In this document: piece by piece, positions 23,251-33,369 of the stretch
Layout of the letters: every line of letters begins with the position of its first letter
Position numbering within the stretch: position 1 is the first letter of the stretch
Notes under the pieces: generated by a model
Databases searched by the model: none
Told to the model about the DNA's origin: nothing
What the model saw: only the letters and a program-made list of their open reading frames with translations
Assembly (NCBI RefSeq): GCF_950295315.1
Contig: NW_026647184.1
Coordinates: 5,001-69,000, forward strand
Reading direction: 5' to 3'
Length of the DNA: 64,000 nucleotides
From: Erinaceus europaeus
Lineage: Eukaryota; Chordata; Mammalia; Eulipotyphla; Erinaceidae
Made by a program: the position numbers and the translations under genes

Positions 23251-23880
23251 CTCGCACTCCAGTCTGGGCTCTCCACCACCGCCTTCCAGCTCCCTTCTTT
23301 GGCCACACGGAGGGAAACGAGGCAAAAAAGAAGTAAAAAAAACAGGTGGGGTACCGCATAATGGTTATGCAAAAGAGACTTTCATGCCTGAGGCTCTCAA
23401 GTCCCAGGTTCAATTGCCCACACCACCATAAGCCAGAGCTGAGCAGTGCTCTGCTAAAAAAAATTAATAAAAATAAATAAAAGGGGGGTTCCTGTTCCGC
23501 AGCAGGCAGAGTGATGGAAGTGAAGCCGAGGGGCATGGGCTGAACGCAGCGCCCAGAACTCCCTGGAGGGGCACGGGAGGAGGTGGCGCCAGAGCCAAGA
23601 CCCCGGTGGGGGAACAAAGAGGGAGCCCAGCTGAGGCCACGCTACCTGACTGTCGGGAGACAGCCGCGGGGGGGGGGGGGGAGGCCTCTGCCGGGACACC
23701 TAGGGAGGAGCCGCCACCACTGGGCATGAGAGGTGGCGCAGGAGAGGGTGCGGGGGCAGGACGGCGCGGCAGGAGGGAGGTGAGCAGGCTGCAGCCTGCG
23801 GGGCAGGCAATGAATCCCGCCTGGGATTAATTGCTTGAAGAGGGAGCCCCGCCCGCCCCCCGTGCCGCGCCATTGGCCCA
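23251..23880 (-). promoter_or_regulatory. Candidate CpG-island promoter and first exon, unit B
   Basis: It has the same arrangement as in unit A: minus-strand GGCCAATGGCGCGG at about 23880, GC box, AT patch (TTAATCCCAGG), then CpG-rich sequence to the donor GAG|GTGAGTGT. The exon-end text CCCAGACTGGAGTGCGAG differs from unit A at a single position near the donor. Conservation of the donor alone is weak evidence because the duplication looks recent. Confidence 0.4.
23338..23482 (+). mobile_element. SINE, CATAATGGTTATGC type (duplicate of 21485-21625)
   Basis: CCGCATAATGGTTATGCAAAA, CCCAGGTTCAATTGCCC and AATAAAAATAAATAAAAG are shared with unit A apart from a few substitutions. Confidence 0.8.
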
Positions 23881-24224
23881 GGTGCAGGTGACAGAGGAGG
23901 GGCTGATGGCTGGCCGTGAGGATTCACCTTGAATGTGGCCTCGGAGCAACTCCCAACCCCGCCTACAGCCCTGAGCTGGCCCCTAGGGGTCCTGCCAACT
24001 GCCTGCAAGCCTGCTCCCCAGTCCCAAGCCAAGGCACGCCCAGATGTCCCCACACCACCCCACCCCCACCCCCGCCAGCCCTGAGCTAGCTGAGGTGCCT
24101 GCAGCATGGTGCCCTCTGAGAGGGGAGAAGTCAGCAGCCCAACCCAGGCTGCCCCCACACCTATCACTCTAGCTGCTGTGGGGTCACCTCCCCCCTGCAT
24201 CTGTTTAATAAAGACACAGAGAGG

Positions 24225-24345
24225 GCAGAGGAGATAGCATAATGGTTATGCAAAAAGACTCTCCTGCCTGAAGCTACAAAGTCCCAGGCACAATCCCCTG
24301 CATTACCATGAACTGCAGCTAAGCAGTGCTCTGGTAAAACAAAAA
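24225..24345 (+). mobile_element. SINE, CATAATGGTTATGC type
   Basis: GATAGCATAATGGTTATGCA, AAAGTCCCAGGCACAATCCC and GAACTGCAGCTAAGCAGTGC end in AAAACAAAAAAATC. The identical arrangement recurs at 25055-25185 through the unit B/C duplication. Confidence 0.8.
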
Positions 24346-24430
24346 AATCTTACTAATGCCAAGAAGATCCCACTCCACTGCCTGATCAAGCACTGGAACT
24401 CATGCCTCCCATACTGAGCAAAGACCCAGG

Positions 24431-25269
24431 CAGGGGAACCAAGAGGGGGCCTAGCTGAGGCCGCGCTACCTGACTGTCGGGAGACAGCCGCGGGGGGGAG
24501 GCCTCTGCTGGGACACCTGGGGAGGAGCTGCCACCACTGGGCAGGAGAGGCGGTGCAGGAGAGGGTGCGGGGGCAGGACGGCGCGGCAGGAGGGAGGTGA
24601 GCAGGCTGCAGCCCGCAGGGCAGGCAATGAGTCCCGCCTGGGATTAATTGCTTGAAGAGGGAGCCCCGCCCGCCCCCCGTGCCGCGCCATTGGCCCAGGT
24701 GCAGGTGGCAGAGGAGGGGCTGATGGCTGGCCGTGAGGATTCACCTTGATTGTGTCCACCGAGCCCCTCCCAACCCCGCCTACAGCCCTGATCTGGCCCC
24801 TAGGGGTCCTGCCGACTGCCTGCAAGCCTGCTCCCCAGTCCCAAGCCAAGGCACGCCCAGATGTCCCCACCCCACCCCCCCACCCCCCACCCCCCACCCC
24901 CACCAGCCCTGAGCTAGCTGAGGTGCCTGCGGCATGGTGCCCTCTGAGAGGGGAGAAGTCAGCAGCTCAACCCAGGCTGCCCCCACACCTATCACTCTAG
25001 CTGCTGTGGGGTCACCTCCCCCCTGCATCTGTTTAATAAAGACACAGAGAGGGCAGAGGAGATAGCATAATGGTTATGCAAAAAGACTCTCCTGCCTGAA
25101 GCTACAAAGTCCCAAGCACAATCCCCTGCATTACCATGAACTGCAGCTAAGCAGTGCTCTGGTAAAACAAAAAAATCTTACTAATGCCAAGAAGATCCCA
25201 ATCCACTGCCTGATCAAGCACTGGAACTCATGCCTCCCATACTGAGCAAAGACCCAGGCGGGGAAACAA
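24431..25269 (-). repeat. GC-rich partial unit C
   Basis: About 830 bp duplicated in tandem from the right end of unit B. It starts GGGGCCTAGCTGAGGCCGCG and contains the minus-strand CCAAT box (24689-24693) with CCCCGCCCGCCCCCC beside it, but lacks the splice-donor segment. A (C)nA-rich run CCCCACCCCCCACCCC at about 24870-24900 is expanded relative to B. It ends at about 25265, where SINE-tail sequence begins. Confidence 0.75.
25055..25185 (+). mobile_element. SINE, CATAATGGTTATGC type (duplicate)
   Basis: Nearly identical to 24225-24345 (one visible change, CCCAAGCACAATCCC for CCCAGGCACAATCCC), which shows how recent the 830-bp duplication is. Confidence 0.8.
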
Positions 25270-26075
25270 AGAGGGAGCCGAGCTGATTGATTTTCCTCTG
25301 TCCTGTCCAACAATGACAACAATAACTACAATGATAAACAACTAGGGCAATAAAAGGAGAAAAATAGCCTCCAGGAGCAGTGCAGGTACTAAGCCCCAGC
25401 AATAACCCTGGAGCCAAAAAAAAAGATAAATAATACAAATTTATGTTAGGCTTTAATGCACAATCCTTACCCTGAGAAACTAACATCTATCAATCCCTAA
25501 TTAATAACCTAACACTTAGCCGGTACCATCAAAGCCAAATACAATTCATTAATACCACAAAGAATATTAGAGTACGGAAAACATAAAATGAAATACTCTT
25601 TTTAAAATGTTTTATTAGTTTTAATGAGAGAGATACAGAGAGAAATAAACAGAAACACCAGAGCAAGGTTTATCTCAGGTTTACGGTGGTGCTGGAGATT
25701 AAACTTCAGAGAATGAAATTCATCACTTTTTATAGCCATTATTGCTTCAGAATACAGTGGTTGGGTTGATTACACAGGCTATAATGCTTTGAACTCTAAT
25801 ACACAAGGACCACTATCCTAAGATTCAGGGTCTCAGTCTTGGCCTCTGCTCATCTCTCTCGATGAATAATTTTAGGGCTTGTGTTATAGCAAGATAGCTA
25901 TGTAAAAAGATTCCTATGTCTGAGGTTTAGAATTCCCAGGTTCAATTCACAGCACCACCAACTAGAAATGATCACTGCTGGCCTCACCTGTTTCTTCTTC
26001 TGTACTTGTTGCTAGCTCCTCCAGTAAAATAAATAAAATATTTTCAAAATATCAAATATTTGAAACTATATCAAA
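25270..26075 (+). repeat. Segmental duplicate of 34870-35790
   Basis: A SINE tail (CTGTCCAACAATGACAACAA, AGCCTCCAGGAGCAGTGCAGG, CAGCAATAACCCTGGAGCC) is followed by GATAAATAATACAAATTTATG, GGCTTTAATGCACAATCCTTA, CTAACACTTAGCC and ATTCATTAATACCACAAAGA, all found again near 35010-35160, and then GATTCAGGGTCTCAGTC against 35380. The two copies are highly similar with small indels. Confidence 0.8.
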
Positions 26076-26085
26076 TTTCGCCATA

Positions 26086-26240
26086 GTGATCTGGTAGGTG
26101 GCACAGTGGATAAGGCACTGGACTCTCAAACATGAGGTCCTGAGTTCAGTCCTCCTCGGAAGCACATGTACCAGAGTGATGTCTGATTCTTTCTTTCTCT
26201 CTCTTCCTATCTTCTTCATGAATAAATCAAACCTCAACAA
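26086..26240 (+). mobile_element. tRNA-derived SINE, GTGGATAAGGCACTGG type
   Basis: GGCACAGTGGATAAGGCACT (A-box region), TGAGGTCCTGAGTTCAGTCC (B box), CAGAGTGATGTCTGATTC and a TTTCTCTCTCTTCC body. It is a distinct tRNA-like head from the two other SINE types. The duplicate at 35780 breaks off within its A box (GCACAGTGGATA). Confidence 0.8.
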
Positions 26241-26439
26241 AAGAAAATTATCATTTCTTCTTCTAGAGACACAGATATACAGATACAGGGATGCTCACAG
26301 GGAGAGATAGCACAGCACTGAGGCCTCTCTTGTTCCTCTCTTGGAAGGTGTACATGGATGGGCATACACTCCCCCCAGGAGCTATCTCCTGACCCACTAA
26401 GCATGGAATTTTGACTATTTAACATATTAAACAAATGTT
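26241..26439. other. Short unassigned stretch with an inverted SINE piece
   Basis: An AT-rich segment with CACAGATATACAGATACAGG and CCCAGGAGCTATCTCCTGACC, the latter resembling a minus SINE head. No gene is visible. Confidence 0.4.
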
Positions 26440-27055
26440 TTTAGTTTTTATTATTGGATAGAGATAGTAATTGAGAAGGGAGGTGAACATAGAGAGAGAG
26501 AAATATCTGCAGCACTGATTTTCCACTTCTATAAAGCTGTCCCCCATCAGGTGTGTATCACACGCTTGAACCTGGGTCCTTGTGCACTGTAATAGGTTCA
26601 CTTAACTGTTGTTAAAATTCGGCGGCTCCAGCTGGCCGGGCTAGCTTCACGGGCGGGTAACAGAGATGACCAGAGACAACAGCTGGGCAGGGAAGCTGTA
26701 TTTCTTTATTCAGGAACAATGATTCATAAACTAAACCAAACTAATCACCAAACAGAACTCTGCTGTCTCTTTGCAGAGGCGCAAGCACTCTCTCTAACTC
26801 TGTCCCTCTGGAACTCTGTGGGGGTTCCTAGGGGCGGGGCCAAGTTCAAATTAACTGAACTGATCCAATTCTCTTGGCGGGGGAGAACTAGAACAACCCA
26901 ATGTAAAGCATACAACACTTAACCATGTGCCATTACCTGGCCTTATTATGTATATATGTAAGTATTTGTTTGTTTACTTATTTGTTTCTATTTCCACCAG
27001 GGTTAAGTTATCTCTGAGGCTTGGTGACAACCAATCCCACTGCCAGGAGCTATTT
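26440..27055 (-). repeat. Old repeat split by an LTR
   Basis: 26440-26606 (GCTGTCCCCCATCAGGTGTG, GCTTGAACCTGGGTCCTTGTG) and 26924-27055 (CATGTGCCATTACCTGGCC, GGTTAAGTTATCTCTGAGGC) together match the continuous sequence at about 41005-41100 and 41325-41350. The left part is a minus-strand SINE with B box GCTTGAACC. The interruption is the LTR at 26607-26917. Confidence 0.7.
26607..26917 (-). mobile_element. Solo LTR, class II (ERV2/IAP-like) type, minus strand
   Basis: The 311-bp element has ends TGTTG and CAACA and perfect 6-bp target duplications CTTAAC at 26601-26606 and 26918-26923. On the minus strand it carries CCAAT-like and GGGGCGGGGCC-type sites on either side of about 26840, AATAAA at 26705-26710 and the U5 stretch GGTCATCTCTGTTACCCGCC then CGTGAAGCTAGCCCGGC, which matches the U5 of the LTR at 14721-15155. 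The paralogous locus at about 41080 is the empty site. No internal region remains. Confidence 0.9.
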
Positions 27056-27159
27056 TTTTCTTTTCTTTCTAGTTTTATTTGATAGAGAGATAACTAGTTT
27101 TATTTGATAGAGGATAGAGAGACATTGAAAGGCAAGAAGGAAATGGAAAGGGAGAGTGC

Positions 27160-27265
27160 TGGCTAGACAACATAATGGTTATGCAAAATACTTTCTAATG
27201 TCACAAGTTCAATTCCCAGCACCATCATAAGCCAGAGGTGAGTAGTGCCCTGGTATTTCTCTCTC

Positions 27266-27310
<45 letters not shown>

Positions 27311-27320
27311 TATTAAATAT
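27160..27320 (+). mobile_element. SINE, CATAATGGTTATGC type, with (TC)n tail
   Basis: CAACATAATGGTTATGCAAA, CACAAGTTCAATTCCCAGC and CATAAGCCAGAGGTGAGTAG, followed by a (CT)n run (about 27258-27306) and TATTAAATATAAAATAA. Confidence 0.75.
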
Positions 27321-27366
27321 AAAATAATAAAGAGAGACCTTTAGACCTGCTGTATAACTTGTGAAG

Positions 27367-27419
27367 CTCAACCTGACGCTGTTGACTGGCTACGGAAGAA
27401 GGGCAAATGCTAGAAGAAG
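27367..27419 (+). mobile_element. Tiny 5'-truncated copy of a non-L1 LINE
   Basis: This 53-bp insertion is flanked by perfect 10-bp duplications ACTTGTGAAG (27357-27366, 27420-27429). It encodes AQPDAVDWLRKKGKC and a TAG stop (27411-27413), then an AGAAGAAG tail. The same C-terminus in a longer insertion at 48271-48572 shows it is the 3' end of one LINE family. Such extreme 5' truncation with a target-site duplication is typical of target-primed reverse transcription. Confidence 0.7.
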
Positions 27420-27477
27420 ACTTGTGAAGCAAGAAGTTGTGGCCAAATCACAAGACTTGCATGTGTGAGGGCTAAGT

Positions 27478-28075
27478 GAATGCTCTTTGCAAATTATATA
27501 TATCTTTACAGTTCAGAACCCTACCTCACTCTGTTACGGACTGGCCTTGATCTTGGGTTGTGCCCATGACAAGGCAAGTTCACTCTGTCATGTGTGCATT
27601 TCACCATGTGTGCCACTGCCTGGCCTATGTAGTTCCCTATGAACAAGGGGTTTTGAATGAACGAATGGCACATTGGATTCACAAAACTGTCTTTCTTTCC
27701 CTAAGTCATTCCTCAACTTGACTTTCCCATGCCTATGCTTTCTGTCATTTTCTGAGAAGATTCCATAGGGAGTTGCCAAATGGGCCTACAGCTGCATTCT
27801 GCTGTGTAGCCACAAGGCGGCAGAAAACCCTGTAGTTCTGTGTAAGCATTTTGTGAAATGAGGGGATCTCAGGCATTGGCACTATGGATGTCAAAGATGG
27901 CAAAGTTTGAATTGCACATAAGATTGCTAAAACATTTTTTTCTTCCCTCTCGGGTGTGGTGGTCTCCCATTTTGCTTTACAAGTGGATGAGGTTTCTCTA
28001 TTATTCTAGGAAGACTCCACTGGGAAAATCTGAATTCCTGTGCTCAGCTGCATTTTGTTGCAGCCCTTAGTAATG
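27478..28075 (-). repeat. CCAAT-array trailer, inverted, without array
   Basis: AATGCTCTTTGCAAATTATA, GGACTGGCCTTGATCTTGGG, TGAATGGCACATTGGATTC, TTCTGCTGTGTAGCCACAAG and TTTGCTTTACAAGTGGATG match the trailer of the inverted array at 41435-42260. The sequence stops near TTCCTGTGCTCAGCTGCATT, just where the CCAAT units should start. Confidence 0.7.
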
Positions 28076-28369
28076 GATAAAGTAATACTAAGCAGGAAAA
28101 TTGTTTTTGTTATTAGTGATGTAATATTGATCTACAAAACTATTTTAGGAGTATAATGAAATACCTTTTCCAACTACAGAGTTCTGGTTCTCCATTTCTT
28201 TTATTGGAAAATGCAGTAGTTCTCTATGTCTATATATATACAGATATATATATTATATACATATATATATATTTGCCCATTTATTCCTATTTCTCTAACT
28301 TCTCTTCCTTTCTAAGTCACACCTACTACTTCTGAGACTCCCTCTTTTTTTACTTTTTAAAAATGTTTA
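28076..28369. other. Unassigned AT-rich interval
   Basis: No gene or clear repeat apart from a (TA)n tract at about 28230-28272. Confidence 0.6.
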
Positions 28370-28632
28370 TTTATATATTTCCTTTTGTTGCCCTTGTTTT
28401 ATTGTAGTTATTATTGCCATTGGTGTCATTTTTGTTAGATAGGACAGAGAGAAATGGAGAGAAGAGGGGAAGACAGAGAGGGGGAGAGGAAGATAGACAC
28501 CTGCAGACATGCTTCACCTGTGAAGTGACTCCCCTGCAGGTGGGGAGCCGGGGGCTTGAAATGGGATCATTGAGCCCATCACTGTGCTTTGCACCATCTG
28601 CACTTAACCCGCTGCACTACTGATTGATTCCC
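28370..28632 (-). mobile_element. Hedgehog-type SINE, minus strand
   Basis: TTTATTTATATATTTCC (tail), TTGTTAGATAGGACAGAGAG, GACTCCCCTGCAGGTGGGG, GGGGCTTGAAATGGGATC (decayed B box) and CGCTGCACTACTG near the 5' end. Confidence 0.85.
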
Positions 28633-28924
28633 CACCTCCCTCTTTTTTTTTTCCAGATGTAGTTAAATCTTGGTCCAGGCATGTGGCCAAGAGCTTATGA
28701 AATTGGAATCAGGTAAATATGTGATAATTGTGACTTAAGATCAAATATACTGGTCAACATTTATTAAATTGCAGTCTAATTTTATAAAAACTCAGTGATG
28801 GTCAACTTGACTCTTCTCTGTGAACTTTCAGGTTTTATTCACAGCACTTCTGGACCTGACTGCTACTCTGAGTGTTCTTTATCTCCTTTGATAAATAGAT
28901 GTATATATACACCTTAATTATAAT

Positions 28925-29040
28925 TTCTTCTTTTAAGAATTAATTTATTTATTCATAATAAAATAGGAAGAGAGAACGAACCAGACATCACTCTGGGACA
29001 TGTCCTGCTGGGGATTTAACTGGGACCTCATGGTTGAGCC
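28925..29040 (-). mobile_element. SINE, GTGGATAAGGCACTGG type, minus strand, truncated
   Basis: TTAATTTATTTATTCATAAT, GAACCAGACATCACTCTGGG, TGCTGGGGATTTAACTGGG and ACCTCATGGTTGAG. It matches the intact minus copy at 41146-41303 but stops before the A box, exactly where the minisatellite begins. Confidence 0.7.
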
Positions 29041-32000
29041 GGTCAGAGTGGACAGAGCAGACAAAAAGAAGGTCGGGGGGGACAGAGAAGGTACAAAAAT
29101 GTCAAAGCAGACTCAGGGAAGATCAGAGGGTGCAACAGAGCAGGTGCGAGAAAGTTCAGAGAGATAAGAGAGCAGAAGCATAGAAGGTCACAGTTACAAA
29201 AAAACAGAGCATAGAGAACCCCAAAGAGCAGCCCTCCTTGTTTTCCACAAAGCAAGTTTCTTGAAGCATTTGCAGAATTGAGACGTCAGCAACTTCTGAG
29301 AGGACTGAGGCCTCAGCTAGGAGGCAGGAAATTGCATTTTTGGGACTTGCACAGAGAGAATCAGAGGAGTGAGCAGGCAGAAATCAAAGAGGTCAGAGAG
29401 AGTCAGAGCAGGCACACAGGATAGTTTTTCAGAGCAGGTTCATGGGAGGTCAGAACCTGTCAGATCTGGTGAAAAGAATGTCAGAATGAGTGAGACCAGG
29501 GAAAAAGTTTGTCAGAGGTGACAGACTAAGAACAAAGAGGTCAGAGGGGGACAGGGAAAGCATGCAGAATATCGTAGCAGGTGCACAGAAGGTCAAAGCA
29601 TGTCAGAGCAGGAGCATAGATGGTCAGACGATGTCAGAGCAGGTGCACACCTAAGAGGGGAACAAATCAGGCTCAAGGAAGGCTAGAGGAACAGAGAGCA
29701 GGAGCATCAAAGTTCATTTTTACAGAAATCAAGAGCAGAGTGACAACTAGATCAGTCCTGTTTCCTCAGAGGCTGTCTCCATCCCACTTCACAAGATGGC
29801 AGAAATTCCACATTCTGCTCACCTTCCACAAAGCAAGTTTCCTCAAGCCACAGCAGAAATAAGAGAGACAGGGGTAGAGAAAGACACCTGCAGAACTGCT
29901 TCACTACCTGTGAAGGGATGCACCTGCAGGTGGGGAGCTGGGGACTCGAACTGGGATCCTTATGCTGGTCCTAGCTTCGCACCATGTGCATGTAACCCAC
30001 TGCACTACCGCCGACTCCACATAGACTATACTTTCAGAGAACATTTATACTGCTCAACTAAATATCACTGTAATCAAAGACATATGTACCATATATACTT
30101 TGAAACCCACTGTTTTTATGCAAGAATGAAGGTCTTATGAATATCCTAACTTAGTGTTTTAGTTTTGAGCAGAATATATACAATTTGGTCTCCTTCCAGT
30201 TAGCAAACAGATTCAGAGCAGAGCACAGGGATAACTCCCAGATGTCAGAGCTCAGCCCAGGTTCATGGTACACAAAAGGTCAGAGTGCATTAGAGAAGGC
30301 ATACAGAAGGTTACAGAAGGCCAGAGATGTTCAAAGCAGGTGCACAGAAGGTTAACAGGTGCACATGAGGTCAGAGCAGGAGTAAAGAAAATCAGAAGAT
30401 GCACATAAGGTTAGAGAGGGTCAGAGCAGGCTCAGAGAAAGTAGGATGGAGCACAGAATGTAAGAGAGGGTCAGAGAAGGCACACAGAAGGTCAGAGAGA
30501 GTCAGAGTAGGTGCATAGAAACTCAGAGAAGGTCGCAAAAGATGCTCAACACAGAGGGTGACAGCAGGTACACAGAGGTCAGAGAGGTCAGAGAGGGTCA
30601 GAGCAGGCTTTCAGAAGGTCAGAGTGAGTAAAAATAGGCAAAAAGATCTTTCGGGGGGAGGATCAGGCAAAAAGAAAGTCTGAGAGCAACAAAGCAGGCA
30701 CACAGAAGGTCAGAGAGAGTCAGGAGGTGTACATAAAGACAGAGAGGATCAGAGCAGGCACATAGAAGTTCAGAGTGTGTCACAGCAGGCAAACATAGGT
30801 CAGAGGAGGAAAGAGCTGGCAGCCAGAAGGTGAGATGGGGACAGAGCAGGCACACATAAAGAGCTGGTCAGAGCAGGTGGAAAGAAGGTGAGAGGGCAAC
30901 AGAAGAGGCACAATAAGTCAGAGGGGGAAAGAGCAGACACAGAGACGATCAGAGCAGGCACACAGGTCAGAGAAGATGCATAGAAAAATCAGAGAGGTTC
31001 AGATCAGGAGGGACAGAGCAGAAAAAAAGAAGATAGGAGTGGGACAGAGAAGGAGCATATATGTTCAGAGGGCAATAGATGAGACACAGATCAGTGTAGG
31101 ACACAGAAAGGACACACAAGGTCAGGAGTACAGAACAAGGGCACGGAGGTTTAGATGAAAAGAAAGCAGGGCCACAGGAGATAAAAGTGGGTCAGAGCAG
31201 GTGTGGAGAATGTCAGAGTGACTCCTAACAGGCCAACAGTAGGTCACAGAGGGTGAAAGCAGGCACACAGTAGGTCAGAGCAGGCACAGGAAAGGTCAAA
31301 GGGAGACATGACAGGTGCATATAATGTCAGACGGAGGGAGTCAAAGTAGGTGCCAAAATGTATTAGGGGCACATAGCAGTCCCAGGAGATGTTAGAGGAA
31401 ATCTGAGAATGCCCTGGAAAGGTCAGCAGGTATCAGAATAGGCACTATGTAGGAGAGGGTTTAGAGGCAGTCAGTGCATGGAAGGTGAATGGAGATCAGT
31501 GAAGGTGCACAGTTCAGAGTGGACAGAGCAGACAAAAATGTCAGAGGGGGAAGCAAGTGCAAAATGGTCAAGTCAAACTGAGGAAAGATCAGAGGGGACT
31601 GAACAGGTGCAAGGAAGTTCAGAGGGATAGAGAGCAGAAGCACAAAAGGAAGAAAGTTACAGAAAGAAGAGCAGAGAGACCACCAGAGCAGCCCTACTGA
31701 CTATGCACAGTGCTAGTTTCCTGAAGTCATAGCAGAACTATCACAATAGCCACTTCTGAGAGAACTGAAACCCCATGTTTGGGACTTGCACAGGGATAAT
31801 CTGAGGAGTGAGAAGGCAGAAATCAAAGAGGTCAGAGAGGGTCAGAACACGTACACAGATCAAGTGCATCAGAGCAAGCACAGAGAAGGACGGAGTGAGT
31901 CAGAACAGGTGAAAAGTTTGTCAGAGAGGATAGAGCAGGTGTACAGAAGGTTGTAGCAGGTGCACAAAAGGTCAGAACATGTGCAGAGGTCAAAGATGAT

Positions 32001-33362
32001 CAGAGCTGGTACACAGAATGTCAGAGACAGAGCAGGTGCACAGAATGTCAAAGATGCTTAGAGCATGCACATAGATGGTCAGAGGATATCACAGCAGGTG
32101 CATACGTCAGAGGGGAACAGATCAGGCTCAAGGAAGGTTAGAGGTGGAGAGAGCAGGAGCACTGAAGATCACTGTAACAGAAACAAGAGTAGACAGGCCA
32201 CTAGATAAGCCCTGTTTCCTCAGAGGACGCCGCCATCTCACTTGACAAGATGGCAGGACTTCCATTCTGCTCACCACCCACAGAGCAAGTTTCTTCAAGC
32301 CACAGCAGAAAGGAGACACCAGCCAATTCTGAACAGATTGAAGTCTCAACTCATAGGCAGGGAAGCACATAGGTGGGACTTAAGCAGAGAGAATTAGAGT
32401 AGTGTACAGACAGAAATCACAGAAGGTCAGAGAGTGTCACAGCAGGAGTACAAAAGGTCAGAGGGTGTCAGACCTGGCACACAGAAGGTCAGAGAGGGAC
32501 AAAGCAGGAAGGTGGAAGGTCAAAGTGAGACACTGCCATCATTCAGTATGTCAGATGAAACAAAGCAGGCACAGCAAAGGTCAGACAGTGATATAACAGG
32601 CACGCAGAATGCCAGAAGGAGTCAAAGTAGATGCACAAATGTCTTAGGGTTACAAAGAAGGCCCTGGAAAAGTATTAGAAGGAATCAGAGCAAGCCCAAG
32701 AAATGTCAGAGGGTGCCAGAGCAGGTACAGTGTTGGTCAGAGAAGTAGAGCCAGCCTGTGCACAGAGGTGAATTGGGATCAGTGCAGATGCTCAGGTAAC
32801 AGTGGCACATTGCATGCACAAAGAAGGTCAGACTGCTACAGAACAGGTTAAAGAAAGGTCAAAAGGGGTAAGAGCAGACTTTGGGAAGGTCAGAGGGGCA
32901 TAGAGAAGGCAAAGGAAGATTACAGGGAGACAGTGCAGGAGCATAGAAGGTCATTGTGATAGAAACCAGAGCAGAGAGTCCCCCAAAGCAGACCTGTTTC
33001 CTCAGAAGCTGCCTCCATCCTACTTGACAAGATGGCAGAAATTCCACATTCTGCCCAACTTCCACAGAGCAAGTTTCCTCTGCTGAAGCAGAACTGAAAC
33101 ACCAACCACTCATGAGAGAACTGAAGCCTTAACTAGGACCCAGGAAATCACACGGGTGGTACTTGCACAGAAAGAATCAGAAGAGTATGCAGGCAGAAAT
33201 CACACAGGTCAGAGCACATAGCACAGGTGCACAGAGAGTCTGAGAAGGTGCACAGGTCAGAAACCACCAAATCAGGTCAGAGCCCAGCAGATCACCCACA
33301 AAGAAAGTCAGAACAGGTGCACAGAATCTCAGAGAGGGTCAAAGCAGGCAGGTCAGACAGGG
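29041..33362. repeat. Degenerate minisatellite with dispersed islands
   Basis: About 4.3 kb built of purine-rich words around GGTCAGAG, CAGAGCAGG and GCACACAGAA, with a loose repeat length of about 20-35 bp. AGGTCA or GGGTCA occurs very often, including spaced direct repeats at 30576-30600 and 31829-31844. At least five islands of about 150-260 bp with a shared non-repetitive sequence (CAAGATGGCAG, CCACAAAGCAAGTTTC, GGGACTTGCACAG-type words) interrupt it at about 29190, 29715, 31650, 32160 and 32945. One SINE is inserted at 29860-30018. Minus-strand Leu/Cys-rich open frames are by-products. I see nothing CRISPR-like: units vary in length and sequence and there are no spacers of fixed size. 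Confidence 0.85.
29860..30018 (-). mobile_element. Hedgehog-type SINE, minus strand, 3' truncated
   Basis: GAGAAAGACACCTGCAGAAC, GGATGCACCTGCAGGTGGGG, GGACTCGAACTGGGATCC (B box) and CACTACCGCCGACTCC at the 5' end. It lies at the end of the second island. About 30019-30205 is non-repetitive sequence before the minisatellite resumes. Confidence 0.8.
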
Positions 33363-33369
33363 TGTTAAA

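Larger units (their letters stand above)
22200..24430 (-). repeat. GC-rich duplicated unit B
   Basis: Tandem copy of unit A with a period of about 2.2 kb. The GC-rich part is nearly collinear, with small indels and a (G)n run at about 23668-23681. It keeps the minus-strand CCAAT box at 23872-23876, the GC box CCCCGCCCGCCCC on the plus strand, and the donor GAG|GTGAGTGT at 23250/23251. The right end (23640-24430) is duplicated again as unit C. A SINE at 22230-22362 is present here but not at the matching point of unit A. Confidence 0.75.

Noticed and set aside
20926..24903. Many open frames of 80-198 codons on both strands of the GC-rich blocks
   Set aside because: High GC content removes stop codons in all frames. 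Proline/glycine/arginine-rich translations overlap on both strands, and none matches a family that I know.
30619..33113. Leu/Cys-rich repeat proteins on the minus strand of the minisatellite
   Set aside because: They are translations of a short repeat, are open in several frames and are interrupted at random; there is no conserved start or motif.
29041..33362. CRISPR-like array
   Set aside because: Repeat units vary in length and sequence, there are no constant-length unique spacers and no cas genes, and the host is a mammal.
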